From Helianthus annuus (taxonomy: Eukaryota; Streptophyta; Magnoliopsida; Asterales; Asteraceae), in the NCBI RefSeq assembly GCF_002127325.2, contig NC_035449.2, positions 144,002,946-144,066,945 of the forward strand: 64,000 nucleotides of DNA, given 5' to 3'. Both the position numbers and the translations under genes were made by a program. Shown in pieces: positions 20,117 to 30,538 of the stretch (position 1 is the first letter of the stretch; every line of letters starts with the position of its first letter). The notes beneath the pieces are model-generated. The model had not been told where the DNA came from. It did not search any database and worked only from the letters and a program-made list of their open reading frames with translations.

Positions 20117-23100
20117 TCACATGAAGTATTTCTTCAAATGGACAGCATTCCAGGCTCTAGGTAGCAAATCACCTTCCATTGTTAGCAATCGATATGCCCC
20201 ATTTCCTGCCTCAGCTTCAATCAAGTAAGGGCCTTCCCATTTTGGTGCCAACTTTCCATCAGCAGGATTGGTGGTATTCTGAAATGCTTTCCTTAGTACC
20301 ATATCACCAACTTGGAACTTCCTGATCCTGACATTTTTGTTGTAGGCTCCAGCCATCCTCTGCTGATAACTGGCCATCCTTATCCTTGCCAAATCCCTGA
20401 TTTCTTCTATAGTATCCAGGTCTTGAATCAAGTTCTCATCATTTTCTTCAGGATCACGAATACTTGTTCTAGCAGTTGGAACCACCATTTCTGTTGGGAT
20501 CACTGATTCTGCCCCAAATACCAAAGAAAATGGAGTTTGGCCTGTAGCATTCTTAGGAGTTGTCCTATCAGCCCAAAGCACATAAGGTAGTTCTTCTGCC
20601 CATTTTCCTTTCTTGGATCCAAGCTTCTTCTTCAAATTGTTGATGATGATCTTATTGGATGATTCTGCCTGACCATTAGCTTGTGGGTGGACTGGTGTTG
20701 ATGTTATCATCTTAATCCCCCAGCTGTCACAAAAGTTAGTAGTTCCACCCCCAATAAATTGGGAACCATTATCACATATAATTTCAGAAGGAATACCAAA
20801 TCTAGTAATAATGTTTCTTTTAATGAAGGATATAACTTCCTTTTCTCTGACTTGGGCAAAGGCTTCAGCCTCTATCCACTTGGAGAAGTAATCAGTCATA
20901 GCAAGCATGAACACTTTTCCACCAGGTGCCTTAGGAAGCTTACCAACTATATCCATACCCCATCTCATAAATGGCCAAGAGGAGAATATAGGATGCAAGA
21001 ATTCAGCCGGTTGATGAAGGATATTGTTGTGTCTCTGACAAGGATCACACTTCTTAGCATACTCCACAGCATCTCTCTTCATAGTTGGCCAATAGTATCC
21101 TGTCCTCAGGATCCTTGAGAATAATGCCCTGCCCCCAGTGTGGTTTCCACAATCTCCTTCATGGAAATCCTTTAGGACTTCTTGGATTTCAGGATCCTCA
21201 ATGCATCTTAAATATGGTCCTGCAAGAGATCGTTTATACAACATATTATTTAATATTGTGAATTGGGATACCTTAATTTTGAAAGCCCTCGGGTTTTCTC
21301 CTGTAGGAATCTCTCCATGTTGTATGTATCTCATGACTGGGAGAATCCATGATCCTGAATGAGATTGAGTATCATCACTGGGAATGATTGCAGAATCCTC
21401 TCCTATCTCCATAGCCACATGATCCTCGATGGCAGGGGTTAGGATATGGATAATGGGGATACTTATATCCTCCGGGATCTTCAAAGATGATCCTAGATTA
21501 GCCAATGCATCAGCTTCTGTATTTTCCTCCCTTGGTACCCGTGTCAAACTAAAGAAAACAAAAGAGAGTGCCAATTCTTTGACTATCTCCAAATATTTGG
21601 TTAGTTTTTCACCTTTAACAGCATAGGATCCATTAAAGTGATTAGTGATTAATAATGAACCTACATGTACCTCAAGATACCTGATCCTCATATGCTTAGC
21701 GATTTGCAAACCAGCTATCAAGGCTTCATATTCAGCCTCATTATTAGTAGTTTGGAATTCACAAGCTATAGAGTGGGGTATTATGTCCCCCTGTGGTGAT
21801 TTTAGTAGTATTCCAAGCCCTGTTCCTTTGACATTAGAGGATCCATCTGTGTAGAGTATCCAAGGATCCTTAGTTTCCTCTAGTTGTTGGACTTCTAATT
21901 CAGCTTCCTTTTGCAAATCACTATTGAAATCTGCCACAAAGTCAGCTAAGGCTTGGGATTTAATGGCTGTCCTAGGCTCATATCTTATATCATAAGCACT
22001 AAGCTTTACTGCCCACTTAGCCATCCTTCCTGACATTTCAGGTTTCCTGAGAACATTCTTAATTGGAAAATTAGTTTTAACAATAATGGCATGAGTTTCA
22101 AAATAATGTCTTAATTTAGTAGATGCCATAATTAATGCAAGAATAAGTTTTTCCAAATGAGAATACCTGGATTCTGCATTAAGCAAACTTTTACTTACAT
22201 AGTAAACAGGATGTTGTGTACCTTCACGATCCTTAACAAGGACGACACTTATTGCTTTTGAGGATACCGCGAGATATAAGGATAACACATCTCCTTTTTC
22301 TGGTTTCATCAAGGCAGGAGCCGAGGACAGGTAATCCTTGAGAGCTTTGAGAGCATTTTCATGCTTTTCAGTCCAATCAAACTTTTTGTTCTTCCTCAAG
22401 ATATCATAGAACTCTTTACATTTCTCTGAGGATTTGGATATGAATCTGTTTAAAGCTGCAATCCTGCCTGTTAGCCTCTGAACATCCTTAGCGTTGGCAG
22501 GGGATTTGATGTTTATTATAGCTTTGATCTGCTCTGGACTGGCTTCAATGCCTCTCTTTGTCACCATATACCCTAAGAATTTACCTGCTTTAACACCAAA
22601 GTGACACTTTGAAGGATTAAGTTTCATATTATATTTGTCAAGGATATTGAATGCTTCCTCCAAGTCTCTCAGGTGATCCTCAGCCTTTTTAGATTTAACC
22701 ACCATGTCGTCTATATAAACTTCCATAGTGTGTCCAATCTGATCCTTGAACATCATATTTACCAGCCTTTGATAAGTTGCACCTGCATTTCTTAGTCCAA
22801 ACGACATAGCAATATAACAGTATATACCAGTTAGAGTCATAAAAGCTGTATCCTCTTGATCAGATGGTTCCATCTGAATTTGCTGAAATCCAGATGAAGC
22901 ATCCATAAAAGTTAACAGTTCATGACCCGCGGTTGCATCCACCATGGAGTCAATGTGGGGTAATGGGAAAGGATTCTTGGGACATGCCTTATTTAAATCT
23001 GTAAAATCGACACATACCCTCCACTTTCCGTTTTTCTTTTGAACTACAACCACATTGGCCAACCATCTTGGATACTTGACCTCCCTAATCATACCTGCTC

Positions 23101-23395
23101 GGAGTAAATTTTCTACGTCTTCCTGGATAATGGCATTTCTTTCTGGTGCAAACTTCCTCCTCTTTTGATGGATTGGTTTGAACGACCTGTCAATGCCAAG
23201 TTTGTGAGTGATTATATCTTTAGATATACCTGTCATATCTTCGTGTTTCCATGCAAAGGTAGTCTTTCTCCTTTTGAGGAAGGATACTAGGTCTTCTTTC
23301 ATTTCGCCAAGGATCCCTGATCCTATGTAAACTTTAGAGTCAGGATCATGAGGATCCATAAGGGTTTCTACTACATCCTGCTCTCTTGCCTCCAA
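20117..23395 (-). CDS. pol: TAT1 pol: RT, degenerate RNase H, second RNase H, integrase
   Basis: One open frame of 1092 residues copies element RNA and integrates the DNA. The RT has FMDASSGF (163-170) and the catalytic YIDD (227-230). The first RNase H (about 370-490) has LYLAVSSK where active copies have an Asp, so it looks inactive. A second, archaeal-like RNase H (about 512-635) has YTDGSS (Asp517), NNEAEYEAL and ENTEADALA, but at the third acidic site it reads HVGSLL, with Gly579 where Asp is usual. Integrase follows: a zinc finger ending CDPCQRH (783-789), catalytic-core blocks [15 protein letters not shown] and [10 protein letters not shown], and a C-terminal domain ([19 protein letters not shown]). 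The open frame is intact, but the Gly579 change may disable it. A stop lies between it and the protease frame. Confidence 0.92.
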   Translation of the reverse strand: MEAREQDVVETLMDPHDPDSKVYIGSGILGEMKEDLVSFLKRRKTTFAWKHEDMTGISKDIITHKLGIDRSFKPIHQKRRKFAPERNAIIQEDVENLLRAGMIREVKYPRWLANVVVVQKKNGKWRVCVDFTDLNKACPKNPFPLPHIDSMVDATAGHELLTFMDASSGFQQIQMEPSDQEDTAFMTLTGIYCYIAMSFGLRNAGATYQRLVNMMFKDQIGHTMEVYIDDMVVKSKKAEDHLRDLEEAFNILDKYNMKLNPSKCHFGVKAGKFLGYMVTKRGIEASPEQIKAIINIKSPANAKDVQRLTGRIAALNRFISKSSEKCKEFYDILRKNKKFDWTEKHENALKALKDYLSSAPALMKPEKGDVLSLYLAVSSKAISVVLVKDREGTQHPVYYVSKSLLNAESRYSHLEKLILALIMASTKLRHYFETHAIIVKTNFPIKNVLRKPEMSGRMAKWAVKLSAYDIRYEPRTAIKSQALADFVADFNSDLQKEAELEVQQLEETKDPWILYTDGSSNVKGTGLGILLKSPQGDIIPHSIACEFQTTNNEAEYEALIAGLQIAKHMRIRYLEVHVGSLLITNHFNGSYAVKGEKLTKYLEIVKELALSFVFFSLTRVPREENTEADALANLGSSLKIPEDISIPIIHILTPAIEDHVAMEIGEDSAIIPSDDTQSHSGSWILPVMRYIQHGEIPTGENPRAFKIKVSQFTILNNMLYKRSLAGPYLRCIEDPEIQEVLKDFHEGDCGNHTGGRALFSRILRTGYYWPTMKRDAVEYAKKCDPCQRHNNILHQPAEFLHPIFSSWPFMRWGMDIVGKLPKAPGGKVFMLAMTDYFSKWIEAEAFAQVREKEVISFIKRNIITRFGIPSEIICDNGSQFIGGGTTNFCDSWGIKMITSTPVHPQANGQAESSNKIIINNLKKKLGSKKGKWAEELPYVLWADRTTPKNATGQTPFSLVFGAESVIPTEMVVPTARTSIRDPEENDENLIQDLDTIEEIRDLARIRMASYQQRMAGAYNKNVRIRKFQVGDMVLRKAFQNTTNPADGKLAPKWEGPYLIEAEAGNGAYRLLTMEGDLLPRAWNAVHLKKYFM

Positions 23396-23562
23396 GACAT
23401 CTCTCGGAGGATGCTTTGATTGCTATTGCTCCCTTGACTTTGAGGCTGGTTTCATTGACGAGGTGTAGCAGTTCTTAGCCTCCTGCTGATCACTATCAAT
23501 CTTCACTATCCCCCAAGGGCTAGGAAGCTTCACACATTGATGATAAGTGGATGGGACTGCCT
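23396..23562 (-). pseudogene. TAT1 protease-RT linker, frameshifted
   Basis: Coding sequence continues between the gag-protease frame and pol but changes frame here, and a TAG lies before the pol frame. The end of the protease-like similarity falls in this stretch. Confidence 0.6.
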
Positions 23563-24657
23563 TCATGTCGTGTATCCAAGGCCTGCCAAGGATAACGTTA
23601 CAACAAGATAAACAATCAATAACACAAATTTTTTGGTAAGAATGTAGCCCTTCAATATAGATTGGGAGTTTAATGTCCCCCAGAGTATTCTTAGTCTCGC
23701 CACTGATCCCACAAGCACTGAGGATTTCGGTATGATATCGGATTCAGGAATATTCATTTTCTTAATAACATCAAGCTGGATGATATTCACAGAGCTCCCT
23801 CCGTCTATAAGGATCCCGCGAACAAAATGGTTAGAAATAAAAAGAGTGATGACCAAACCATCGTGATGAGGATCCTGAATGTCAACACGATTATCCTCAT
23901 CAAAAGTTATGATTTTTCCTTTGGTGACACTGGATGTTCGAATGGGTCTATCTCCATTATCCATCTTGGTTTCCTTTGCATGTCTTTTAGCTGCAGAAAA
24001 GGATGTTCCACAAATGTCTGATCCTCCAGATATAAATTTTATAACTTGTGCGTCTGCTGGAGGGGCTGGAGCTTTCTCTGGGATCCTTTCAGGATCCCGA
24101 GTTCTAGACTTCTTTCTCCCCAATAATTCTTTCAAGTGCCCCTTGCTCAACAAGTATTCAATTTCTTTTCTCAATGCGATACACTCTTCTATGAGGTGAC
24201 CAAAATCTTTGTGGTATGCACACCATTTTGATTTATCGTTAGTTGCAGCTGGTTTGTCATTTTTTCTCGGCCACCTGGCTTTATCATCTAGATTCTGCAT
24301 CGCAAGGATTAGTTCGTTGTTATCAACAGAAAAACAGTATTCAGAAATTGGAGGATAATCCTCATCATCCTCTTCCTGTTCTACAGCATGCACATTCTGG
24401 TTATCAGATTTGTTGTAGGATCTGAACTTGTTGTTCCTGAATGAGGATCCTTCCTTCTCTTGCTTTGAGGATCCTGCTAATCTTTCCTGGATCCTTTTGT
24501 CATCCTCTAGCCGGAGGAACCTAAGGGCCCGGGTTCTTACCTCATCTAGATTCCTGCAAGGTGTTATAACAAGATCATCATAGAATAATGAATCCCTAAG
24601 CAGTCCCATTTTAAAGGCTTCAACAGCCGTAGCAATATCTAGGTTAGGGATATCCAA
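23563..24657 (-). pseudogene. gag: TAT1 gag C-terminal part and protease
   Basis: It is 364 residues. The gag part includes LDIPNLDIATAVEAFKMGL and a zinc-binding segment (WCAYHKDFGHLIEECIALRKE, about 141-161, Cys-His-His-Cys). The retroviral-type protease motif ILIDGGSSVNII follows at about 284-295. The last ~40 residues read in the wrong frame, which marks a frameshift near 23700. Its upstream end is joined to the previous gag frame through a 1-bp deletion near 24815. Confidence 0.85.
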
Positions 24658-24781
24658 GGATTCTTTACTAAACTTAGTGATATAATCTCTTAATGATTCA
24701 TTATGACCTTGGGTTATCCTATATAGATCACTAGTTAAACGCTCAAATGTTCTACTACAAGAAAACTGATTATTAAACAGG

Positions 24782-24994
24782 TTAACTAGATTGCAAACGA
24801 GGTAATAGAGTAAGGGGAAGACTTAGCAGCCATTTAAGAGCCGATCCAGTAAGGGTGGATCCAAATCCCTTGCACAGACATGCTTCCTTTAACCTTTCTA
24901 GGATGGGAATGATCTCCATCCTTTCCCTGTATTGTGCTATGTGTTCTTCAGGATCCGTTGAGCCATCATATAACTTCATGGTTGGCACGTGGAA
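24782..24994 (-). pseudogene. gag: TAT1 gag middle part, right at the CV1 insertion
   Basis: It shows the Tat gag core (MKLYDGSTDPEEHIAQYRERM, CLCKGFGSTLTGSALKWLL). CV1 is inserted just upstream on this strand. A missing C in the run after CTT near 24815 shifts the frame and ends the reading at 24782. Confidence 0.88.
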
Positions 24995-25159
24995 CCTCTT
25001 ATAACAACCCTCGGTAAAACAGACATCCTCATAATATTTCCGATACCCTAATATATTTTAAATATCTCAATGTGTCTTTATATGCACCCCGTATGTGAAA
25101 ACCGAGCCCCAAGATAGATTATACTATATAAAATAAATAAAAACAATAATTATTAAGCT

Positions 25160-25435
25160 GAGGCGGGCCGCGTAGGGCCTCACCTCAAGTTCATGCGGGC
25201 CGCGCGAGTAGGTGACCAGACTTCTCTTAAATCATAAGTCCAGGCGGGCCGCGTACATGTTTGATTAAGTGAAGGCGGGCCGCGAGCGACCAAGATAGTG
25301 GCGCAGCCCGGTGATGACACGTGTCATCATCGTGGCGAGTCTAGGGGGTGAGCCGGACAAGCTAGTCCGTTGACCGAGATTGACGCGGGCCACGTAGGCC
25401 CTGCCCAAATGTCACGCGGGCCGCGTGGGAACCAG
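25160..25435 (+). promoter_or_regulatory. Array of six GCGGGCCGCG palindromic words before the CV1 TATA box
   Basis: The words GCGGGCCGCG(T/C/A) occur at about 25163, 25196, 25243, 25275, 25384 (GCGGGCCACG) and 25424. The 3' LTR shows the same array, with GTCGCG at the second copy and the unmutated form at the fifth. Such CpG-rich sites are either binding sites or methylation targets; neither is shown. Confidence 0.6.
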
Positions 25436-25445
25436 ATTTCACAAC

Positions 25446-25453
25446 TATAAATA
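25446..25453 (+). promoter_or_regulatory. TATA box of the CV1 5' LTR
   Basis: TATAAATA lies 125 bp before the GTAAGTATT donor-like site; the same box is at 32723-32730 in the 3' LTR. Confidence 0.7.
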
Positions 25454-25570
25454 GAAGGCAACGGGCCTTCAGTCTGCTCGTTCAATTTTCGATTCTCAAT
25501 CACAATTTCTGTAGTAGTGTTATTATAGCCGGGTATTATACCCCCTAAAATAGCGAGGTTCTGCTACGAT

Positions 25571-26153
25571 GTAAGTATTATAACCCCTGGAGACGTATTA
25601 GATATGCTGCCCGATTGATCTAGGGTTCCGTAACGGCTGTCGTGGTTCTGCCCGACGTAGTCGTTGGAATGCCGTCTCGGGGAGGGTATTACTAATGTTA
25701 AAATGGGTTATTATACTAACACACGTGCATTTGTGTAAATTATAGATATTCACCAGGAAACCCTAAAGAATCACCTAAGACAGCAATGTGAGTGATCCTT
25801 CTTTTTATATACTCATTTTTGTGAGTAGATTCACTTTTTGTAAACCTTTTTGTTTACTGTTTTTACAAAACCTCACTTAATTAAATACATACAAAGCAGT
25901 TATTGAGTATTTGTAAAGAATACAATTATGGTGGGTATGTTGGGGTTTTGTATACAAAATTAGTTACTGGCATGGTAACATCCCATAAGTTGAGTATGAC
26001 CGTACCACTGATGTTAATTGTGATGTCTTGGATACAAATGTAATTGCGGATGTGCCCTCAATACTGCAAATTGGTTTTTACTTACACTTGATTAAACTGG
26101 GAATCACTCACCAGTATTTCCCACTGACAAAATGTTTTTAAAACGCGTTTCAG
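25571..26153 (+). promoter_or_regulatory. Candidate leader intron in the CV1 5' LTR
   Basis: It runs from GTAAGTATTA to CGCGTTTCAG followed by GTAACAAAATG (583 bp). Alternative acceptors further on are TTTACAG at 26621 (ORF0) and ATTCAG at 27763 (gag). Splicing is inferred. Confidence 0.5.
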
Positions 26154-26479
26154 GTAACAAAATGTGAAAGCCAAATAGAAGCCAGCCGGACAGCACTGAA
26201 GGCTTGGAAAAGTGGCAATAAAGTTACCTAAGAATAAAATGGATGTTTTTATTAAATAAATAGGATTTATTCCTATGAAATGTGTGTATTAAAAACTTGG
26301 GTTTTTACCCATATGTTTAATGTAATAAACCATGGTGGTTTACTCTGATTAAATATTTCCTAACTACGGTCCTGATGAAAATTTCCGCTGCCAAATTGGA
26401 TAAATAAATGTGATACCACCGAAACTGGCTCACGGCCGCCCGTTCCCGGGAGATAGGGATCGGGGGCTGTGACAGAAGG

Positions 26480-26491
26480 TGGTATCAGAGC
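26480..26491 (+). other. Primer binding site of CV1
   Basis: TGGTATCAGAGC begins six bases after the LTR end. It is complementary to the 3' end of initiator methionine tRNA, as is usual for this group. Confidence 0.9.
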
Positions 26492-26622
26492 TATGCCACT
26501 GATTCAGCCACAGAAGTGTTCTGCTGACATCAAAATTCAAAGTGTTAGGAAATAAACTATGGAAATACGTGTATAATTGTATTTCTTGCTATGTGTTATC
26601 TGACTATTTGTTAGTTTACAGT

Positions 26623-27474
26623 ATGAGTGACCAAGGACCTTCTGACGCCTATCGTCAACTGTCTGGTTCGCCTAGGAGCGAAGGCACCTCCTCTTCTCAG
26701 CCTGCCCTCTCAGGGTATTCTGCTGACACAGAAGAAGGAATCTTTGTGTTTAAGGCTCAGTCTGAAGAGCCATTTCCTCAGAAAAAGAGGGGATGGTTCA
26801 GTAGGGGAGCGCACGAGCGTAGGAAAAGAATGAAAAAGTTGCAGGAACAGCGAGTGTTAGCCGCAGCAAAAAGAGAAACTGATGCTTATAATCAGGATAT
26901 GCTCAATAGGGGTATCGCTAATATCCATATTTTAGCAACCACTGCTGCCGACCCAAACCTGGAACAAATGCTAGCACCCCAACCACAAAATCCTGATCAA
27001 CCCATGGAAATAGAAGACCAGATAGAAATGCCCGATTTCAACCCGGAGGAGATACCTAGGGTACCTGCACCTGATCCTCTAGACCCAAACAATTACGACC
27101 CCTGGTGGGACGATGTTAGGGACTACGTGCAACAAAACCCAATTCAGGAAAATGTGCCAATACCCAACTTAGGAGCTTATCCAGGATTAGATCCTCAAGA
27201 TCCCTACAACATTAGTGACGCATATGTTAGGGAAATTTTAGAAAATCCATACCCGTACCAAGCCCCTATGCCTCCGTATCAGGAACCCGTACCTCAGTTT
27301 CCAAACCCAGTCCTAGAACCTGCACCCCCAATGAGTGCAGAAAATGTCCAAGAACTTAGGACTTTTGGAGAGGAAATTTTAGAAAGCAGTGATAGAATGC
27401 GACAAGTGGGAGAACGCCTCGTATGGAAATACGATGAGCGTAATATGGATTTTTGGATGAATCCATATCAGTGA
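26623..27474 (+). CDS. CV1 ORF0: extra protein ahead of gag, function unknown
   Basis: It encodes 283 residues with no domain I recognise. I start at ATG 26623 because it directly follows TTTACAG and is conserved in CV2 and CV3; an upstream in-frame ATG (26542) lies in poorly conserved sequence. The N-terminus is Ser/Gly-rich (GTSSSQPALSGYSADTEEG), followed by a strongly basic helix (KKRGWFSRGAHERRKRMKKL, about residues 54-73), a long acidic Pro/Asp/Tyr-rich middle, and a conserved end (VQELRTFGEEIL ... GERLVWKYDERNM). There is no signal peptide or membrane segment. It could be a nucleic-acid-binding accessory protein; that is a guess. Confidence 0.8.
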   Translation: MSDQGPSDAYRQLSGSPRSEGTSSSQPALSGYSADTEEGIFVFKAQSEEPFPQKKRGWFSRGAHERRKRMKKLQEQRVLAAAKRETDAYNQDMLNRGIANIHILATTAADPNLEQMLAPQPQNPDQPMEIEDQIEMPDFNPEEIPRVPAPDPLDPNNYDPWWDDVRDYVQQNPIQENVPIPNLGAYPGLDPQDPYNISDAYVREILENPYPYQAPMPPYQEPVPQFPNPVLEPAPPMSAENVQELRTFGEEILESSDRMRQVGERLVWKYDERNMDFWMNPYQ

Positions 27475-27763
27475 AGGTGATGGCAGAAACAGTAGTAGTA
27501 ATAATAAAAATAATCAAATAATATATGTGTGTATGTGTTAGAAAAAAAAAAAAACTACGGATGCATACTATTAGTATTGTAGTTTTACATTTCAGTCGGT
27601 ACTGTAATTTTTATTTCTGTACTGGTGTGTATTGATGCATACTATATAAGTAGAGTAAATGTCGCAATGCTCGACGCTTTTGGTTAAAAAGTGCGTGTCA
27701 TGTGATTGGCTATATATAAATATTATTTGTGATATTAATATTTGGTAAATGTCTAAAATTCAG
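27475..27763 (+). other. CV1 spacer between ORF0 and gag
   Basis: It is AT-rich and non-coding, with an A-run at about 27542. It ends AAAATTCAG, an acceptor-like AG touching the second gag ATG. Confidence 0.6.
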
Positions 27764-30538
27764 ATGGCCGACGCGGGAAATCAAGAAAATCTGAATAACG
27801 ATAACCAGAGTAACATTAACGTGGTTAATGAGAATTCGGACAATAATAACAACGGAAACCAAATGGATAATAGTGCCGTTCAGCATATTGTGGCACAGGG
27901 AATTATAGATGCAATGCCATTTATTATTCAAACAGTTCAGGAAGCGAATAATAAAAGTAAGCATAGCAGTAAGCGACCAACTGAACCAGAAAACAGCGTA
28001 AACAATGGACCCATACTTCAAGCGCCCGTTCCCAAAAGAAGAAGAACCATGCCACATGGTTGTTCTTACAAAGAATTCTGGTCCTGCAAACCAATAGAAT
28101 TCTCGGGCAATGAAGGACCCATTGCAGCTTTACGCTGGATAGAGAAAACTGAGGCAGTTCTGAAAATAAGCAAGTGTGCTGAAGAAGATAAAATAATGTT
28201 TGCTTCAAATCTGTTTAAAAATGCAGCCTTAGAATGGTGGAACACTATCCTCCAATCCAGAGGAAGTGATAGGATTTATAATATGGAATGGGAAGAATTC
28301 AAGAACATGGTAGAAAGGAAATTCTGCCCTCCCAATGAAAAGGAACAAATAGCAAATAAATTTCTGAATCTAAGAATGACCGGGGTAGACAGTAAGGGTT
28401 ACACTACCACATTCTTTGAATATGCTAGGATAGTACCTACCCTTGCATCACCTGAACCAGTGTTAATCTCCCGTTACATTTGGGGATTAATTGGAGAAAT
28501 TAGACATGTAGTCAAGGCAGCTAGACCCCAAACCATAGAGGAAGCTGTAGAACTAGCCAATACCTTGACAGATGAGTTAATCCGTACTAGAGAAGAAGAC
28601 CAGAGGAAAAACCTAACCCAAAGGCTTACTCAAGAATTCCGTTCTGGGAATTCCAATCGTAGGAATGTAGGTTCTACCTCTGCACCCTACTGCAAAGCCT
28701 GCAGAAAGAAGCATTCTGGAAGATGCTCTACTTACTGTAATTTTTGCAAGGCCCCAGGACACAAGGAAGAGAATTGCAAGAAGAAATCCAGTAATGGAAT
28801 GTGTTTCAATTGTGGGGAAAAAGGTCACATTAGGACAAACTGTCCGAAATTGGCTCCAGCTGCAACCAACAAAAATCCTAAAAATGCCAGAGCATTCGTG
28901 CTAACTGCAGACGAAGCTAGACTAATTCCGGACGTCATTGCTGGTACGTTTTTAGTTAATGATATTTTTGCTAAAGTATTATTTGACTCTGGTGCAAACC
29001 AAAGTTTTATTAATACTTCATTTTGCAAACTCCTAAATCAATCATTAACTAAATTACCACAAGAATGTCTAGTGGAAACCGCAAATGGAGAAACTGTTAA
29101 GATTTCTGAAATCTTGCAGGGAGCAAGAATAGAAATCTTTAATCAAAAATTTATTGCAAACCTTTACCCAATGAATCTGGCTGGATTTGATGTTGTGTTA
29201 GGAATGGATTGGTTAATAGCCAATAAAGCCAGTATTTTATGTGATCAAAAGACAATTCAATTAAAATCACCAAGAGGTGAAAAGATCTCAATTAAAGGAG
29301 ATAAACCTTTTAGATCCACTAAATTCATCTCTGTGATGAAAACTGCAAGTTGTATAAGAAAAGGATCTATAGTGTATTTGATTTCAATAATCACTAACAC
29401 TAAAGGAAAAGAAGTAAAAGATATCCCAGTAGTATCCCAATTTTCAGATGTCTTTCCAGAAGAATTGCCAGGACTACCGCCAGACAGGGAAGTTGAATTC
29501 AGAATTCATCTGTTCCCAGGAACAGCACCGATTGCCAAAGCACCTTACCGTTTAGCACCCGCTGAAATGCAAGAACTGAAGAAACAATTAGACGAATTAT
29601 TGGAAAAAGGATTTATACACCCAAGCTCATCACCATGGGGAGCGCCGATTTTATTTGTTAAAAAGAAGGATGGATCAATGCGTATGTGCATTGACTACCG
29701 TGAATTGAACAAAGTCACGATTAAGAATCGGTACCCATTACCGAGGATCGATGATTTGTTTGATCAACTTCAAGGAGCTCGATTTTTCTCTAAAATCGAT
29801 CTAAGATCAGGATATCATCAATTAAAGGTACAGGAAGAGGATATTCCTAAAACCGCATTCAGAACGAGGTATGGTCATTATGAATTTACTGTCATGCCAT
29901 TTGGTTTAACCAATGCCCCAGCCGCATTTATGGACATGATGAACCGAATATGTAAGCCATATTTGGATAAATTCATAATTGTCTTCATAGATGATATTCT
30001 CATTTATTCTAAAAGTAAAGATGAGCATGCAAAGCACTTGCACTTACTTTTAAGTTTATTGAGAAAAGAGAAGCTTTATGCTAAGTTTTCAAAGTGTGAG
30101 TTTTGGTTAGAACAAGTACAATTCCTCGGACATTTAGTTAACCATGAAGGAATTCATGTAGATCCAACGAAAATCGAGGCAATTACCAAATGGAAAACCC
30201 CAGAATCACCAACTGAAGTTAGAAGTTTCTTAGGATTGGCCGGTTATTATAGAAGATTTATTCGAGATTTTTCTAGAATAGCCATTCCTTTAACTAAGTT
30301 AACCTGTAAATCTGTTAAGTTTGAATGGGGACCAAAACAAGAAGAAGCCTTTAGAATCCTTAAGCAAAGATTAACCCATACACCGATACTAGCATTACCA
30401 GAAGGAACTGAAGACTTTGTAGTCTTTTGTGACGCCTCTAAGTTAGGTTATGGATGCGTATTGATGCAACGTCAAAAGGTTATAGCCTATGCATCTAGAC
30501 AGCTTAAGAGTCATGAAGAAAAATTATTCGACCCATGA
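27749..30538 (+). CDS. gag-pol: CV1 gag-protease-RT and start of RNase H (broken by one A-run)
   Basis: The open frame is 929 residues. Two in-frame starts exist, 27749 and 27764; the second abuts the AG of ATTCAG, and in CV3 a stop separates the equivalents, so I favour 27764. Domains: gag core ([20 protein letters not shown], about 149-168), three Cys/His clusters including [14 protein letters not shown] (about 28690-28850), protease [10 protein letters not shown] (28980), RT with FIDD near 29985, and the RNase H start ([10 protein letters not shown]). Relative to sister copies an extra A in the five-A run 30519-30523 shifts the frame, and this reading ends 15 bases later. Everything else looks functional. 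Confidence 0.94.
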   Translation: MSKIQMADAGNQENLNNDNQSNINVVNENSDNNNNGNQMDNSAVQHIVAQGIIDAMPFIIQTVQEANNKSKHSSKRPTEPENSVNNGPILQAPVPKRRRTMPHGCSYKEFWSCKPIEFSGNEGPIAALRWIEKTEAVLKISKCAEEDKIMFASNLFKNAALEWWNTILQSRGSDRIYNMEWEEFKNMVERKFCPPNEKEQIANKFLNLRMTGVDSKGYTTTFFEYARIVPTLASPEPVLISRYIWGLIGEIRHVVKAARPQTIEEAVELANTLTDELIRTREEDQRKNLTQRLTQEFRSGNSNRRNVGSTSAPYCKACRKKHSGRCSTYCNFCKAPGHKEENCKKKSSNGMCFNCGEKGHIRTNCPKLAPAATNKNPKNARAFVLTADEARLIPDVIAGTFLVNDIFAKVLFDSGANQSFINTSFCKLLNQSLTKLPQECLVETANGETVKISEILQGARIEIFNQKFIANLYPMNLAGFDVVLGMDWLIANKASILCDQKTIQLKSPRGEKISIKGDKPFRSTKFISVMKTASCIRKGSIVYLISIITNTKGKEVKDIPVVSQFSDVFPEELPGLPPDREVEFRIHLFPGTAPIAKAPYRLAPAEMQELKKQLDELLEKGFIHPSSSPWGAPILFVKKKDGSMRMCIDYRELNKVTIKNRYPLPRIDDLFDQLQGARFFSKIDLRSGYHQLKVQEEDIPKTAFRTRYGHYEFTVMPFGLTNAPAAFMDMMNRICKPYLDKFIIVFIDDILIYSKSKDEHAKHLHLLLSLLRKEKLYAKFSKCEFWLEQVQFLGHLVNHEGIHVDPTKIEAITKWKTPESPTEVRSFLGLAGYYRRFIRDFSRIAIPLTKLTCKSVKFEWGPKQEEAFRILKQRLTHTPILALPEGTEDFVVFCDASKLGYGCVLMQRQKVIAYASRQLKSHEEKLFDP

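Larger units (their letters stand above)
25000..26474 (+). mobile_element. CV1 5' LTR
   Basis: It runs TATAACAACCCTCGG ... GGGGGCTGTGACA. It contains six copies of GCGGGCCGCG or close variants (25160-25435), TATAAATA at 25446-25453, a candidate intron 25571-26153, and a GC-rich terminal hairpin region. Confidence 0.96.

Noticed and set aside
25160..25435. CRISPR-like array of GC-rich repeats
   Set aside because: Spacing is irregular, the words are 10 bp, and the sequence is a plant LTR.
30489..30522. A separate start codon for the CV1 RNase H-integrase frame
   Set aside because: The ATG at 30489 is out of frame relative to the homologous protein until the A-run; sister copies read through without it.
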